The translations under genes were made by a program, and so were the position numbers. A stretch of 64,000 nt of DNA from the NCBI RefSeq assembly GCF_037126285.1, contig NZ_CP147012.1, positions 3,494,676-3,558,675 on the forward strand. The letters are read 5' to 3'. The notes under the pieces were generated by a model, which searched no databases, was not told the DNA's origin, and was given only the letters and a program-made list of their open reading frames with translations. Within the stretch, counting starts at the first letter, position 1. Each line of letters begins with the position of its first letter. Below are positions 1 through 8,936 of the stretch, piece after piece. Origin of the DNA: Bernardetia sp. MNP-M8. Its GTDB lineage: Bacteria; Bacteroidota; Bacteroidia; Cytophagales; Bernardetiaceae.

Positions 1-2168
1 GGAACTTTTTTGCCAGTAAGAGGGAAAAATTTCTTTTGATATGGCTTAAAAATCATTTGCAACGCAATCCAGTTTGTTCCCAAACCAGTCGCACCATACG
101 CCAACGCAGGAACAGTATATTTTAATGCTAAATGATTAATTTCAGGCATCGCAGCCAAAGCCCCCCCAGCAATTCCACCCCAAAGTGCACCCAAAGCTGT
201 AATGGGTTTGAGTTCTTTTCCCATAAATTTTTCTACCATTGTTCGGATAGTTTCGGGCGATTGTTGGCTCAAATTAAGCTGAACAACCTCTTCTATTCTT
301 CCTTCAACAAGTGTATCCAAATTTTGGACTAAAAATTTATGTAGCGTTTTTGATAAATCTTCCGAGATACTAGGGAATTTTTTGAGAGAAGCCAAATAGT
401 TTTTGACCTCATCATTTTCTATGTTTTTCAGAAACTCTATAGTATATGAATCTGCTCTTTCTGTAAGTGCAATGGCTAATTCTTCGATTTGGTCTGCCGA
501 AATAAGACGACTAATTGGTTGCTCATTTACTCTTGTCGAAATATGTTGTGAAAGAAATTCAGCTATCTCTTGATAATGATTTTGAGACTTTTCTACTGCC
601 CACTTTTCAAAATTGATAGCTAGTTTTTTGCGCTGTTCGGCTGCAATAAGTTCATTTAAAGGTGTTTCTAAAATTTTATCTACTCTTTTTGTGAGTTCAT
701 TGGTCAGACGCTGAGAAAATTTAGGATTAAAAATAAGAGTCTGAACAGAATCTTTTCTAAATTTATTCAGATTAGCCAGTAAAAATGGAATTAGCTTTTC
801 GGTAGGAATAAATTCTCCAATTTCTTTTTCTAAAAATAGATTTGCTAGTGGCATTACATCCATACGATTGAGTGCATCGCCCACATTTTTACGTAAAATT
901 TTGGTCAGAGAAACAACTGTATTTTGGGTTTTGAGTCCTGATACAATTTCGCCTATACTTTTGCTTTCCAAATATTCGACAACTTGCTGGGTAAGTTCTT
1001 TTGCGACCTGCTCAGGATTACGACGGTAAGAGTCAATAATTCCAGTTACTTTTCCAATAATATCAGTCGATTGGCTAATACTTCCCACAAAAACTTTTAC
1101 AAGCCAGTTTTTGAAGCCCGATTCTACATTATTTGTAAAAGTTTGGTCAATCAAAATTTCTAATTCTCTTTGGCGAGAATAGAGCCAACCAATGACTTTT
1201 ACCAAAATGGCAGGAAACTGATGAGCAAAGAATTTTTCTAAAGTTACCTTTGTAGTTGCATCTAATAGTTCAAAAATCGTTTTCTCTTCCTTTTCTAATG
1301 TATTTATCAAGAAATCAGAAAAAACATCAATAATTTTTATTCCTTCTTCGGTTTCTAAAATGGCTTGCAAACGCTGTAAAATTTCTTTTACCAAATGCTG
1401 TGCTTTTTCTTCTCCTAAAATATCTAGTAAGCGTTTTTTAGAAATTCGTTCAGCTAGATTAGTAACTAGTTCTTCAATTTCTAATTCTTCAAAAGTCTGA
1501 TTGATAAGATTTTCTATTGGTTTTTTGTGCTGTGCTTCTAATAAAAGATGTAAATCGGCAGTCAAAAAATGCAATTCATCTTTAATCGTTTTTTGTAAAT
1601 CTTGATGAATAAAAGACGAAATAGATTCATTTCCAATCTCATCTGAAAAATCACGCACCAATTTTTCTAAACTTCTCCATTCCGAAACACCAGCCATCAA
1701 TTCGCTGACAATATTTTTACTTACACTTTGCCATTGCTCGTCTGAAATAGCATCGCCTAAAGTCGTTTCTTTTGAAAGATGAAGTAAAAAAGGTTCTAAC
1801 ATTTGAGGCAAATTACTTTTTGCTTGTTCTCTAATTACGTTTGTTGTTTCCTTAAACTTAGGAATGTCTTGCAGCGTAAAATTTTCAGAAACAGAACTTG
1901 CTAGTTTGGTTTCAATATAGGTTTGAACTGTTTTTTGAAGTGCTTTTTTAAATTCTTCGTTTTCTACTTGTGGCAGCAGCGTTTTATGATTCAAAATATC
2001 ACGTTCGACGAGTTTACTGATATTCAATACAAATTCGTGATGCGTTTTTAGGAAAATTCCTCCCAAACCAAAACGTTTTCTAAAAAGCATCTGAATTGCC
2101 AAATCGTTTGTGATATATCCCACAAATGCGCCTGTGAGTGCTTTTGCTGCGTAAGTAAGTCCGACCAT
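1..2168 (-). CDS. DUF445 family membrane-associated protein, 3' end cut off by the window
   Basis: A frame opens at an ATG (2168) and stays open for 722 codons to the left edge, so the C-terminus is missing. The N-terminus carries GAFVGYITNDLAIQMLFR, and near the left edge a mirrored version reads GLGTNWIALQMIFKPY. This pair of glycine-rich hydrophobic segments ending in TN-x-x-A-x-x-M-(L/I)-F is the hallmark of DUF445 (YheB/YjiN-like) proteins. The roughly 600 residues between are charged, amphipathic helix with no cysteine clusters or catalytic motif that I recognise. Proteins of this family are thought to sit at membranes; their function is unknown. Family assignment is firm, role is not. 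Confidence 0.85.
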   Translation of the reverse strand, partial: MVGLTYAAKALTGAFVGYITNDLAIQMLFRKRFGLGGIFLKTHHEFVLNISKLVERDILNHKTLLPQVENEEFKKALQKTVQTYIETKLASSVSENFTLQDIPKFKETTNVIREQAKSNLPQMLEPFLLHLSKETTLGDAISDEQWQSVSKNIVSELMAGVSEWRSLEKLVRDFSDEIGNESISSFIHQDLQKTIKDELHFLTADLHLLLEAQHKKPIENLINQTFEELEIEELVTNLAERISKKRLLDILGEEKAQHLVKEILQRLQAILETEEGIKIIDVFSDFLINTLEKEEKTIFELLDATTKVTLEKFFAHQFPAILVKVIGWLYSRQRELEILIDQTFTNNVESGFKNWLVKVFVGSISQSTDIIGKVTGIIDSYRRNPEQVAKELTQQVVEYLESKSIGEIVSGLKTQNTVVSLTKILRKNVGDALNRMDVMPLANLFLEKEIGEFIPTEKLIPFLLANLNKFRKDSVQTLIFNPKFSQRLTNELTKRVDKILETPLNELIAAEQRKKLAINFEKWAVEKSQNHYQEIAEFLSQHISTRVNEQPISRLISADQIEELAIALTERADSYTIEFLKNIENDEVKNYLASLKKFPSISEDLSKTLHKFLVQNLDTLVEGRIEEVVQLNLSQQSPETIRTMVEKFMGKELKPITALGALWGGIAGGALAAMPEINHLALKYTVPALAYGATGLGTNWIALQMIFKPYQKKFFPLTGKKV

Positions 2169-2179
2169 ATAAATGTATC

Positions 2180-2213
2180 AAACCTATAAGGTTTTTAAAA
2201 ACCTTATAGGTTT
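2180..2213. repeat. 34-bp perfect palindrome upstream of the DUF445 gene
   Basis: AAACCTATAAGG (2180-2191) and its exact reverse complement (2202-2213) flank TTTTTAAAAA. It lies in the 5' region of the leftward DUF445 gene. It has the form of a dispersed palindromic element rather than a terminator, because no gene ends here. Confidence 0.7.
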
Positions 2214-2283
2214 AGGTTAAAAAATTATTTTAATATAATAAGAACGTAAAAAATAGATTTGTGTTTTTTTTGAATGAAAATGA

Positions 2284-2312
2284 TGTCATTGGTGGGGACA
2301 CCAACAACGGCG
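2284..2312. repeat. copy 1 of a GTTGTTGGTGTC-type dispersed inverted repeat
   Basis: The segment contains TTGGTG (2289-2294) and CACCAA (2299-2304), followed by CAACGGC. Related hairpins occur at 17019-17048, 31525-31563 and 56554-56584, all intergenic. Here it sits downstream of the 129-residue leftward gene. Confidence 0.55.
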
Positions 2313-2358
2313 AGAGAAAGTTATGTCGCTCATGAGCATACAAGCAACAGTGGATTAT

Positions 2359-2748
2359 TTATGAAAATAAATCATCTTTATTAGCTTCTATATGTTCTTT
2401 TGTAAATTCTGTAACAATTATCTTATCAGGCTCATCATTCATACCCACAAAATAGACTTCTAATTTTTCGCCTAAATTATAAATTTTATCATCCATATAA
2501 TCAGAATATTTTCCAAAACGTATATTTTTTATAGCTGGTAATCTAAGCAAAGCAGGAAATTCTTTTCCAATATCCAAAAAAACACCAAAGGGAGCTTTTA
2601 TAAAAATAGTTCCTGTAAAAGAATCGTATTCTTGAAGTTCATTTTTAATTTTATCCCAAAGAATTTGTTTTTCTTCTTTAGTATAATTTTCTACTCTTGC
2701 ATAGACTTCTTTTGCTAGTTCTTCGTCTATTTTCCATTGATTACTCAT
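2359..2748 (-). CDS. small S1-like (OB-fold) protein, 129 aa
   Basis: Residues 45-112 resemble an S1/OB RNA-binding fold: GTIFIKAPFGVFLDIG, then LRLP, then NLGEKLEVYFVGMN and IIVTE. This follows the S1 layout of G-x-V, (A/P)FGVFVDIG and G-(D/E)-x-(V/L). The N-terminal 40 residues form a charged helix. There is no signal peptide. A nucleic-acid-binding role is inferred from the motif only. It is followed on the same strand by the DUF445 gene about 190 bp away, with repeats between, so an operon is doubtful. Confidence 0.6.
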   Translation of the reverse strand: MSNQWKIDEELAKEVYARVENYTKEEKQILWDKIKNELQEYDSFTGTIFIKAPFGVFLDIGKEFPALLRLPAIKNIRFGKYSDYMDDKIYNLGEKLEVYFVGMNDEPDKIIVTEFTKEHIEANKDDLFS

Positions 2749-2776
2749 AATATTTTATTTTACCCAAAATTTACTC

Positions 2777-2818
2777 AAAAAAAAACTCTCTACATAATTT
2801 TTTGATTTTGTAGAGGTT
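2777..2818 (-). terminator. Rho-independent terminator of the 200-aa membrane protein gene
   Basis: CTCTACA (2788-2794) pairs with TGTAGAG (2809-2815). On the minus strand the hairpin is followed by a run of T (complement of A 2777-2785). It lies just after the stop of the leftward gene ending at 2864. Confidence 0.7.
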
Positions 2819-2863
2819 TAAATAGAAATTATGGTAATCAATAAAAATAAACTGTCTTTAACT

Positions 2864-3466
2864 CTATTCCTTATCAATTTTTTTGATAATCTTTATATTC
2901 GGATTGATAGCCGAAATTGAAACTTGCTTTTCTCCTTCCAAAACATAAAATAAATAAGAACTGTTTTGCCCAACTACATAAAGTTCTTTTACCATATCAT
3001 TCGTAAAAGTAACACTATAATTTGCTTCAATATCTTGTGTTTGTATTCTCTTACTTATTTTTTGCCCTCGCCCTACTCCCAATCCTATAAACATACAGAA
3101 TACAAACATAAATATAAAAGGTATTCCTTTGTTTTCTTTTATTGAATCAATTCCTTTATCAGCTTTTTCTATATTACCTGTTAAATTATACCATTTTTTT
3201 AGTCTATATTTTTGATGAAACTTTGGTAGAAACTTTGTTACATAGAAATAGGAAAATACAATTACAACAATAAATACAGAAAATAATAACAAACTGTTAG
3301 TAAGAATATTTATAGGACTCAAAAGAATATCCGAAATATCCGAATAACTTAGAATATCTACATCCAAAAAACGAAAGTAAATCACATCACTAATTATTCC
3401 CAAAACAATCAGATAAATATAACCAAGTGATAAGTATTCTTGTAAAGTAAGTTTTTCTTTTAGCAT
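2864..3466 (-). CDS. hypothetical three-helix membrane protein, 200 aa
   Basis: Hydrophobic segments near residues 10-33, 52-76 and 115-132 suggest three membrane helices with a basic cytoplasmic loop (about 78-110) between the second and third. The C-terminal 65 residues are soluble and beta-like. I do not recognise the family. The gene stands alone between terminators at 2777-2818 and 3511-3557. Confidence 0.6.
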   Translation of the reverse strand: MLKEKLTLQEYLSLGYIYLIVLGIISDVIYFRFLDVDILSYSDISDILLSPINILTNSLLLFSVFIVVIVFSYFYVTKFLPKFHQKYRLKKWYNLTGNIEKADKGIDSIKENKGIPFIFMFVFCMFIGLGVGRGQKISKRIQTQDIEANYSVTFTNDMVKELYVVGQNSSYLFYVLEGEKQVSISAINPNIKIIKKIDKE

Positions 3467-3510
3467 AATTTTTAGATTTTAAAATGAATTTTGAAACTTA
3501 AAATTAAATA

Positions 3511-3557
3511 TAAAAACCCTAATTCCCTGTATTAATAAAACAGAAAATTAGGGTTTA
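3511..3557 (-). terminator. terminator of trpB
   Basis: AAACCCTAATT (3514-3524) and AATTAGGGTTT (3546-3556) form a perfect 11-bp stem. On the minus strand it is followed by T residues. It lies 24 bp past the trpB stop. Confidence 0.8.
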
Positions 3558-3580
3558 TTTATCAAAACAAGAAAATAACC

Positions 3581-4840
3581 TTACTTATCCAAATACTTCG
3601 CATACGTACTCAAATCTTTATCTCCTCTACCTGAAAGATTAATAATGACTACTTTTTTATCAAAATCTTTATCGTCTTCTTTCAAATTATTTAAGACTGC
3701 TAAGGCATGAGCTGATTCTATGGCTGGAATAATTCCTTCTAAGAGAGCTAATTCTTTGCCTGCTTGCATCGCTTCATCATCTGTAACGGCATAAAACTTT
3801 GCTCGCTTGCTATCTGCCAGATGTGCGTGTAACGCTCCAATACCTGGATAATCCAAGCCTGCCGAAATAGAATAAGGTTCTACTACTTGTCCGTCTAAGG
3901 TTTGCATCAAAAGTGTTTTGCTTCCATGAAGAACTCCTAATGTTCCACAAGCTATTGTTGCAGCCGTTTCTCCACTAGAAATTCCCATTCCTGCTGCTTC
4001 TGCTCCGATAAGTTGAACGTCTTTTTCGGCAATATAATGATAAAATGCACCTGCTGCGTTGCTTCCACCACCTACACAAGCAATGACATAATCTGGATTG
4101 GGTGTTCCTTCTTTTTCTGTAAGTTGATTTCTCATCTCTTCACTAATCACAGACTGAAACCAAGCCACCATTTCAGGATATGGATGAGGACCAACAACAG
4201 AACCAATAATATAATGTGTATCTACTGGATTATTTATCCAATAACGCATTGCTTCATTTGTTGCATCTTTCAATGTTTTGCTACCTGAAAGAGCTGGACG
4301 AACTTCTGCACCCAACATTTTCATTCGTGCTACGTTGGGTTGCTGTCTTTCAATATCTATTTCGCCCATAAAAACGATACATTCCATTCCCATTAGAGCG
4401 CAAACCGTTGCTGTTGCTACTCCATGTTGTCCTGCACCTGTTTCTGCTACGATTTTATTTTTACCTAATTTTTTAGCTAAAAGAACTTGTCCGACAGTAT
4501 TATTTACCTTGTGTGCGCCTGTGTGATTGAGGTCTTCACGTTTTAAATAGATTTTTGCGCCATATTTTTCTGACAAACGTTTAGCAAGGTATAAAGGTGT
4601 AGGTCTGCCTACATAGTCTCTTAATAGGTATTGAAATTCCTTCTTAAATTCTTCATCAGATTGTAGAGCATAATAGGCTTTCTGAATTTCTTCGATATTT
4701 GGATATAACATTTCTGGAATATATGCGCCTCCAAATTTCCCATAATATCCACGCTCATCAGCTATTTTGGAGCGTAAGATGGTTTTTTCTATATTTTTAT
4801 TTTCTGTGTTTTTTATGCTAGATTCTGCTTGATTTATCAT
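3581..4840 (-). CDS. trpB: tryptophan synthase beta subunit
   Basis: TrpB condenses indole with L-serine to give tryptophan, using PLP, and normally works as an alpha2-beta2 complex with TrpA in the cytoplasm. The protein shows [13 protein letters not shown] near the N-terminus, the PLP lysine in HTGAHKVNN (Lys111), the phosphate-binding glycine loop GGGSNA, and LSGRGDKD near the C-terminus. Length (419 aa) is normal apart from about 27 extra N-terminal residues; this start is used because it is the first ATG of the frame. No trpA or other trp gene is visible nearby, and the gene has its own terminator, so it appears to be transcribed alone here. Confidence 0.95.
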   Translation of the reverse strand: MINQAESSIKNTENKNIEKTILRSKIADERGYYGKFGGAYIPEMLYPNIEEIQKAYYALQSDEEFKKEFQYLLRDYVGRPTPLYLAKRLSEKYGAKIYLKREDLNHTGAHKVNNTVGQVLLAKKLGKNKIVAETGAGQHGVATATVCALMGMECIVFMGEIDIERQQPNVARMKMLGAEVRPALSGSKTLKDATNEAMRYWINNPVDTHYIIGSVVGPHPYPEMVAWFQSVISEEMRNQLTEKEGTPNPDYVIACVGGGSNAAGAFYHYIAEKDVQLIGAEAAGMGISSGETAATIACGTLGVLHGSKTLLMQTLDGQVVEPYSISAGLDYPGIGALHAHLADSKRAKFYAVTDDEAMQAGKELALLEGIIPAIESAHALAVLNNLKEDDKDFDKKVVIINLSGRGDKDLSTYAKYLDK

Positions 4841-5060
4841 TATTGCGTATATTCTTGGGGAGAAAGTAGGTTGATTTTAAAATAAATTGATTGTCTTCCT
4901 AAATCGTTTTCTATTAAATTTTGTCAATCTTGACCTAAATTTACAAACTATTCTTTACTTTATTTTCTTCTATAAGCAATCTGTTATCAATTTATGTTTG
5001 GAGGACACTGATAATTATTTCTTATGATACATTTTTTTGCAAAAATAATGAAGGTAGGAA

Positions 5061-5669
5061 TTATTCTTCTTCTGTAATCTCTTCTTCCTGATTTCTTTTC
5101 TGACGAATTTCTTCGACCAATTCTTCTATAATAAGAGGATAATAAAGATGTTCTAATGCATGGATTTTGTGAGCAAGTATTTCGGCTGTGTCTTTGGGTT
5201 CTATTTGTACTTTTTCTTGAAAAATAATTTGCCCTTCATCGTACTCTTCATTTACCATGTGAATCGTAATTCCCGATTGTGTTTCCTTATTTTCTATAAC
5301 AGCTCTATGTACATTATCTCCATACATTCCCTTTCCTCCATATTTTGGCAAAAGAGCAGGGTGAATATTAACTATTTGGTTTGGAAAAGCCTGTACAAAA
5401 CTAGAAGGGATGAGCCACATAAAACCAGCCAACACAATTAAATCAATTTCTTTACACTCTAAAAATTGAAGTACACTTCCTGTTTTATAAAGTTCATTTT
5501 TTTCAAAAACAGCAACTTCTACGCCTAATCGTTTTGCTCTTTCGATAACAAAAGCATTTGCATTATTGGACAAAACCACAAAAGACACGTCTTTTTGTAA
5601 TTTAAAGTGTTCGATAATTTTTGCAGCATTTGAGCCATTACCTGAAGCAAAAATAGCAATTTGAATCAT
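5061..5669 (-). CDS. purN: phosphoribosylglycinamide formyltransferase (GAR transformylase)
   Basis: PurN transfers a formyl group from 10-formyl-tetrahydrofolate to GAR in step 3 of purine synthesis. The phosphate-binding loop is SGNGSN (residues 9-14). The catalytic triad is present as Asn101, His103 (NIHPALLP) and Asp144 (EYDEG). The length of 202 aa fits the family. The C-terminus is rich in glutamate. No other pur genes are adjacent. Confidence 0.93.
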   Translation of the reverse strand: MIQIAIFASGNGSNAAKIIEHFKLQKDVSFVVLSNNANAFVIERAKRLGVEVAVFEKNELYKTGSVLQFLECKEIDLIVLAGFMWLIPSSFVQAFPNQIVNIHPALLPKYGGKGMYGDNVHRAVIENKETQSGITIHMVNEEYDEGQIIFQEKVQIEPKDTAEILAHKIHALEHLYYPLIIEELVEEIRQKRNQEEEITEEE

Positions 5670-5938
5670 AAAAATTAAAAGTGCAAGCTAGTATAAAGTA
5701 TAAACAATACGAAGTAAAGTTATTTAATAAATTTGAGAAGTCGTTTTATATTAGTGAGCTGAAAATAATGAGCCAAACTATAAAATAGAACCAAGCAATG
5801 AGTGTGTCTTATTGGTTACGGATAGAATTAGTTTTTGTTTGATTTTGAAACTACAAAACTATAAAAAAAACTTGTATTTTATGATTATTATTTGACTGAA
5901 TAACGTATTGATGAAAAAACTAAAAAAAAGAACAAAAA

Positions 5939-5972
5939 AAAGTCTTGTAGAAAACTCCACAAGACTTTTTTA
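5939..5972 (-). terminator. terminator of the tRNA-Asp operon
   Basis: AGTCTTGT (5941-5948) pairs with ACAAGACT (5959-5966). On the minus strand it is followed by a T run (complement of A 5934-5940). It lies directly after the distal tRNA-Asp gene. The rest of 5670-5938 holds no gene that I can see. Confidence 0.8.
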
Positions 5973-5980
5973 ATAAATGG

Positions 5981-6054
5981 CGGTCTGGACGGGACTCGAA
6001 CCCGCGACCCCATGCGTGACAGGCATGTATTCTAACCAACTGAACTACCAAACC
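5981..6054 (-). tRNA. tRNA-Asp (anticodon GTC), second copy in the operon
   Basis: Read on the minus strand, the acceptor GGTTTGG pairs with CCAGACC, the anticodon arm is CATGC-CTGTCAC-GCATG giving GTC, and the T-loop is TTCGAAC. The discriminator is G and CCA is not encoded. It is identical over 74 nt to the copy at 6130-6203. Confidence 0.95.
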
Positions 6055-6129
6055 ATTTTTTGACTTTACTTTTTAAAGAAATTCTAAAAAAAATAAAAAA
6101 GTAACTAGTTAAAAACTATTCTGAATTAG

Positions 6130-6203
6130 CGGTCTGGACGGGACTCGAACCCGCGACCCCATGCGTGACAGGCATGTATTCTAACCAACTGAACTACCAA
6201 ACC
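6130..6203 (-). tRNA. tRNA-Asp (anticodon GTC), first copy in the operon
   Basis: Same cloverleaf and sequence as the copy at 5981-6054, separated by 75 bp. The promoter at 6381-6411 should transcribe both, ending at the hairpin 5939-5972. Confidence 0.95.
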
Positions 6204-6380
6204 GTTTGTGTTTGCTTTTCAGAATATCTCTTGTTTTTAATTAGAGTTCAAATATACGAACTTGAATTTTAAAAAAAAAGTTCATTTGAAATTAAATTAA
6301 AAAATGTTTTTATTAGTTTGTTTTGTATTCTTCTTTTAAGAATTGTCAAAAACACCTCGTTCTTTTCCCGAAGTGCGATG

Positions 6381-6411
6381 CAAAGGTAAGACAGTATTTT
6401 TGATTTTACAA
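6381..6411 (-). promoter_or_regulatory. Bacteroidota-type promoter for the tRNA-Asp pair
   Basis: On the minus strand, TTG (6411-6409), a 20-nt spacer, then TACCTTTG (6388-6381) match the -33/-7 consensus TTG-N~19-TAnnTTTG. The same -7 octamer is used for rpsL. The rest of 6204-6539 shows no convincing gene. Confidence 0.7.
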
Positions 6412-6539
6412 GCGATTTACATAAAAAAAAGTATTTTTTTAATGAATTGAGAATGGTTTTAATCAAAGATGTTGATAATCAATAATTTATAAATTGATAT
6501 TTTTTTGTTTTTTTTTTAATCTCAAGTTGAAATTACATT

Positions 6540-7427
6540 TTAAATTGCTTTCAAACTCATATCTAGACTTTGATAAGAATGTGTGAGTGCACCAACAGAT
6601 ATAGAATCTACTCCTGTTTTTGAAATTTCTCTTACTGTTTCTAAAGTAATTCCACCAGAAGCTTCACTCATTATTTTTTTGTTGGAAGTTGCATTAAAAT
6701 CATTTATTAATGAAACAGCTTCTTTCATCATTTCATTAGACATGTTATCTAACATCAAAAAATCAATTGGTTTATCTTTTTTACTAACTTCTAAAACCTG
6801 TTTTACTTCTTCTAAATTTCTTGTTTCGATTTCTATTTTTAAGTCTTTATTATTGATTTTACAATAATTTTGAGCTGATTGTATTGCTTTTTCAATTCCT
6901 CCTGCATAATCTACATGATTATCTTTGAGCATTATCATATCAAAAAGTCCGTACCGGTGGTTTGTTCCTCCTCCAATTTTAACAGCCCATTTTTCAGTAA
7001 TTCTAGAATTAGGAGTAGTTTTGCGAGTATCTAAAATTTTGGTTTGACTGCCTTTTACTGCTTCCACAAATTGATTAGTTAATGTAGCAATTCCACTCAT
7101 TCTCTGCATACAATTTAAAACTAATCGTTCTGCTGTTAAGATAGATTGGGCATTTCCTTCTACAATAAAAGCAATATCTCCATGGTTTATTTTGTCTCCA
7201 TCATTTAAGAATATATTTAATTTTAGATTTTTGTCTACTTTAGCAAAAATAAGTTTTGCCAGTTCTATTCCTGCTAAAATTCCATTACCTTTGATAAGCA
7301 AGTGGGCTTTTTTTTGTGCTGTGGAAGGAACAGAAGAAAGTGTAGAGTGGTCGCCATCTGCGATGTCTTCTTTTAGAGCAAGTGTTATAAATTGATCTAG
7401 AGATTCTGGAGTAAGATAATTGTACAC
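6540..7427 (-). CDS. nadC: nicotinate-nucleotide pyrophosphorylase (carboxylating), quinolinate phosphoribosyltransferase
   Basis: NadC converts quinolinate and PRPP to nicotinate mononucleotide, CO2 and PPi in de novo NAD synthesis. Recognisable motifs are EDIADGDHST near the N-terminus, LTAERLVLNCMQRMSGIAT, the basic active-site strip ILDTRKTTP, then GGGTNHRYGLFDMIMLKDNH and the C-terminal SGGITLE and SVGALTHS. Length (295 aa) is usual for the family. No nadA or nadB is adjacent. Its 5' leader carries a strong hairpin (7462-7504). Confidence 0.94.
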   Translation of the reverse strand: MYNYLTPESLDQFITLALKEDIADGDHSTLSSVPSTAQKKAHLLIKGNGILAGIELAKLIFAKVDKNLKLNIFLNDGDKINHGDIAFIVEGNAQSILTAERLVLNCMQRMSGIATLTNQFVEAVKGSQTKILDTRKTTPNSRITEKWAVKIGGGTNHRYGLFDMIMLKDNHVDYAGGIEKAIQSAQNYCKINNKDLKIEIETRNLEEVKQVLEVSKKDKPIDFLMLDNMSNEMMKEAVSLINDFNATSNKKIMSEASGGITLETVREISKTGVDSISVGALTHSYQSLDMSLKAI

Positions 7428-7461
7428 TGTATTTATGTTTTTTTGGAGAAAGAAATTTTAT

Positions 7462-7504
7462 AAAAATAGCTTCGTGTATTTTATACACAAATAAAGCTAT
7501 TTTT
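7462..7504 (-). promoter_or_regulatory. nested hairpin in the nadC 5' leader
   Basis: AAAAATAGCTT (7462-7472) and AAGCTATTTTT (7494-7504) form an 11-bp outer stem. Inside, GTGTA and TACAC form a second stem. It lies 35 bp upstream of the nadC ATG and just downstream of the candidate promoter at 7516-7549, so it would be at the very 5' end of the mRNA. No gene ends here, so it is not an ordinary terminator. A regulatory role is inferred. Confidence 0.45.
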
Positions 7505-7515
7505 CATGACATAAT

Positions 7516-7549
7516 CAAAAGTAGGTAAGAATTAATTTTATGAATCCAA
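7516..7549 (-). promoter_or_regulatory. candidate nadC promoter
   Basis: On the minus strand TACTTTTG (7523-7516) matches the -7 box, with TTG (7549-7547) 23 nt upstream, at the long end of the allowed spacing. The remainder of 7550-7767 is AT-rich with no recognised site. Confidence 0.45.
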
Positions 7550-7767
7550 TAATTTGTTGATAATCAATTGTTTTGACCCCATAGTTTATTGCGATTTTTC
7601 TGTAAAATATTTTCTTTAAAAGAAAAATTCACAAAAAAATAAAATCATTTTAGGTTTTTATTCGTTTAATAAATACGATTTTGTTTTAAAGAAATTCGTT
7701 AGTTTTACTGTTTACTAATTTATGTTTTAAGTATTCAGATTATTTTATAGTATTTAATTTTACGCTC

Positions 7768-8583
7768 ATGAAAACATTTATATTTTCTTCTCTTGCTAAA
7801 TTTACAACATCTAAAAAAATTATCGGCACACTTGCTTGTTGTGTATTTTTAGGGTTAGGAGGAAATTCTGTGTTTGCTCAAAATAATCTACATATAAAAC
7901 TCCCTTATGATCCTCATGATAATCCTGTGATTTGGGCGCAATTGCAAAAAACTCCTTTAGATTCTTTGTTATGGCAAAAATATGTACACAAACAATGGAC
8001 AGATATGCCTTTGAAGCAGCGTTTGCAAGTAAAACTATGGATTCAAGAAATGTGGTTAAATAAATTGAATGGAAACACAAATGAATTGATAGCAAGTACA
8101 ACACAAACAAAGCCTGAAAAGAGCAAAAAAGAAAAAACAGAAATTAAAAAGACAGACAACACGACTGCTACTCAAGTTACAAAGGTTGAAAAAACAATAG
8201 CAGAAGAAAAAGATGAATCTATTTCTAAAGAAATAACAACTTCTACCAAGTCACTTAGTAAGTCTCAAAAAATAAATGAGTTGCTTGCAAAGCCAGAAGT
8301 AAAAAGTTTTATAAAAGATTTAGAAGAATCATTTTTGGCAGAATCTACAGAAATGGAAGAATTAAAAGAAAATCTATATGAAAATTTCTTTATTTTAGAA
8401 GCTGTCTTGGCAGATGAATTTGAAGTATTGGGAGCTGATTATGTTTTTTATAAACAAAAATACCCAAAAGGAAATTATAGTGAGTCTCGTTGGATGATGG
8501 AAAAAGAACAGGAACTCAAAGAGCTTAAAACTCAAAAACTTGAAGAAGTCAAGCAGGCTTTCTTAGAACGACAAATCAATTAG
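7768..8583 (+). CDS. secreted protein of unknown family, 271 aa (paralogue 1)
   Basis: A signal peptide is clear (basic start, hydrophobic stretch ending SVFAQ near residue 38). A first conserved block follows (residues about 47-80: DPHDNPVIWAQLQ...LLWQKYV). Then comes a low-complexity Lys/Thr/Glu linker (about 115-160) and a charged helical C-terminal block including ENFFILEAVLADEFEVLGAD and YPKGNYSESRW. Both blocks recur in the next gene (8937-9566) without the linker. It is probably periplasmic or exported. I do not recognise the family. Confidence 0.7.
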   Translation: MKTFIFSSLAKFTTSKKIIGTLACCVFLGLGGNSVFAQNNLHIKLPYDPHDNPVIWAQLQKTPLDSLLWQKYVHKQWTDMPLKQRLQVKLWIQEMWLNKLNGNTNELIASTTQTKPEKSKKEKTEIKKTDNTTATQVTKVEKTIAEEKDESISKEITTSTKSLSKSQKINELLAKPEVKSFIKDLEESFLAESTEMEELKENLYENFFILEAVLADEFEVLGADYVFYKQKYPKGNYSESRWMMEKEQELKELKTQKLEEVKQAFLERQIN

Positions 8584-8936
8584 ACTACACCAAAACAGCA
8601 TAAATAGTACAATTTCTTATTAGAATAAGTAGATTTTTAATTTATTTTTTAATAAAAAACCTGATTAATTAATTGTTTTTCAGGTATTTATGTAATTTTT
8701 GGTTTATTACATAAAAATAATGCAAATGTGTAAAATAGAGTAGCAAAATAGAATTCTGTGTCAAATAGTTTGTTTGCTAACTTTTCTCTCTATTTTCTGA
8801 CATGGGGATTTTCAGTCCTTTATTGTTTTATCAAAAACATTCTGTACTTTTATAGTTGTATAGACAATTGTTCTGCATTTGACTGTATAAACAAATTAAT
8901 CTATCCTAAATCTATTACTTTTTATATTTTACCACT
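8584..8936. other. intergenic region between the two secreted paralogues
   Basis: These 353 bp are AT-rich. A short frame at 8758-8961 overlaps the next start and has no coding character. I see no -33/-7 pair or terminator here. Confidence 0.5.

Noticed and set aside
132-332. 66-aa plus-strand ORF
   Set aside because: It lies antisense within the long open DUF445 frame, which has clear family motifs at both ends.
6269-6466. 65-aa minus-strand ORF upstream of the tRNA-Asp genes
   Set aside because: It covers the tRNA promoter (6381-6411), is dominated by Lys/Leu/Phe from AT-rich DNA and has no protein-like features.
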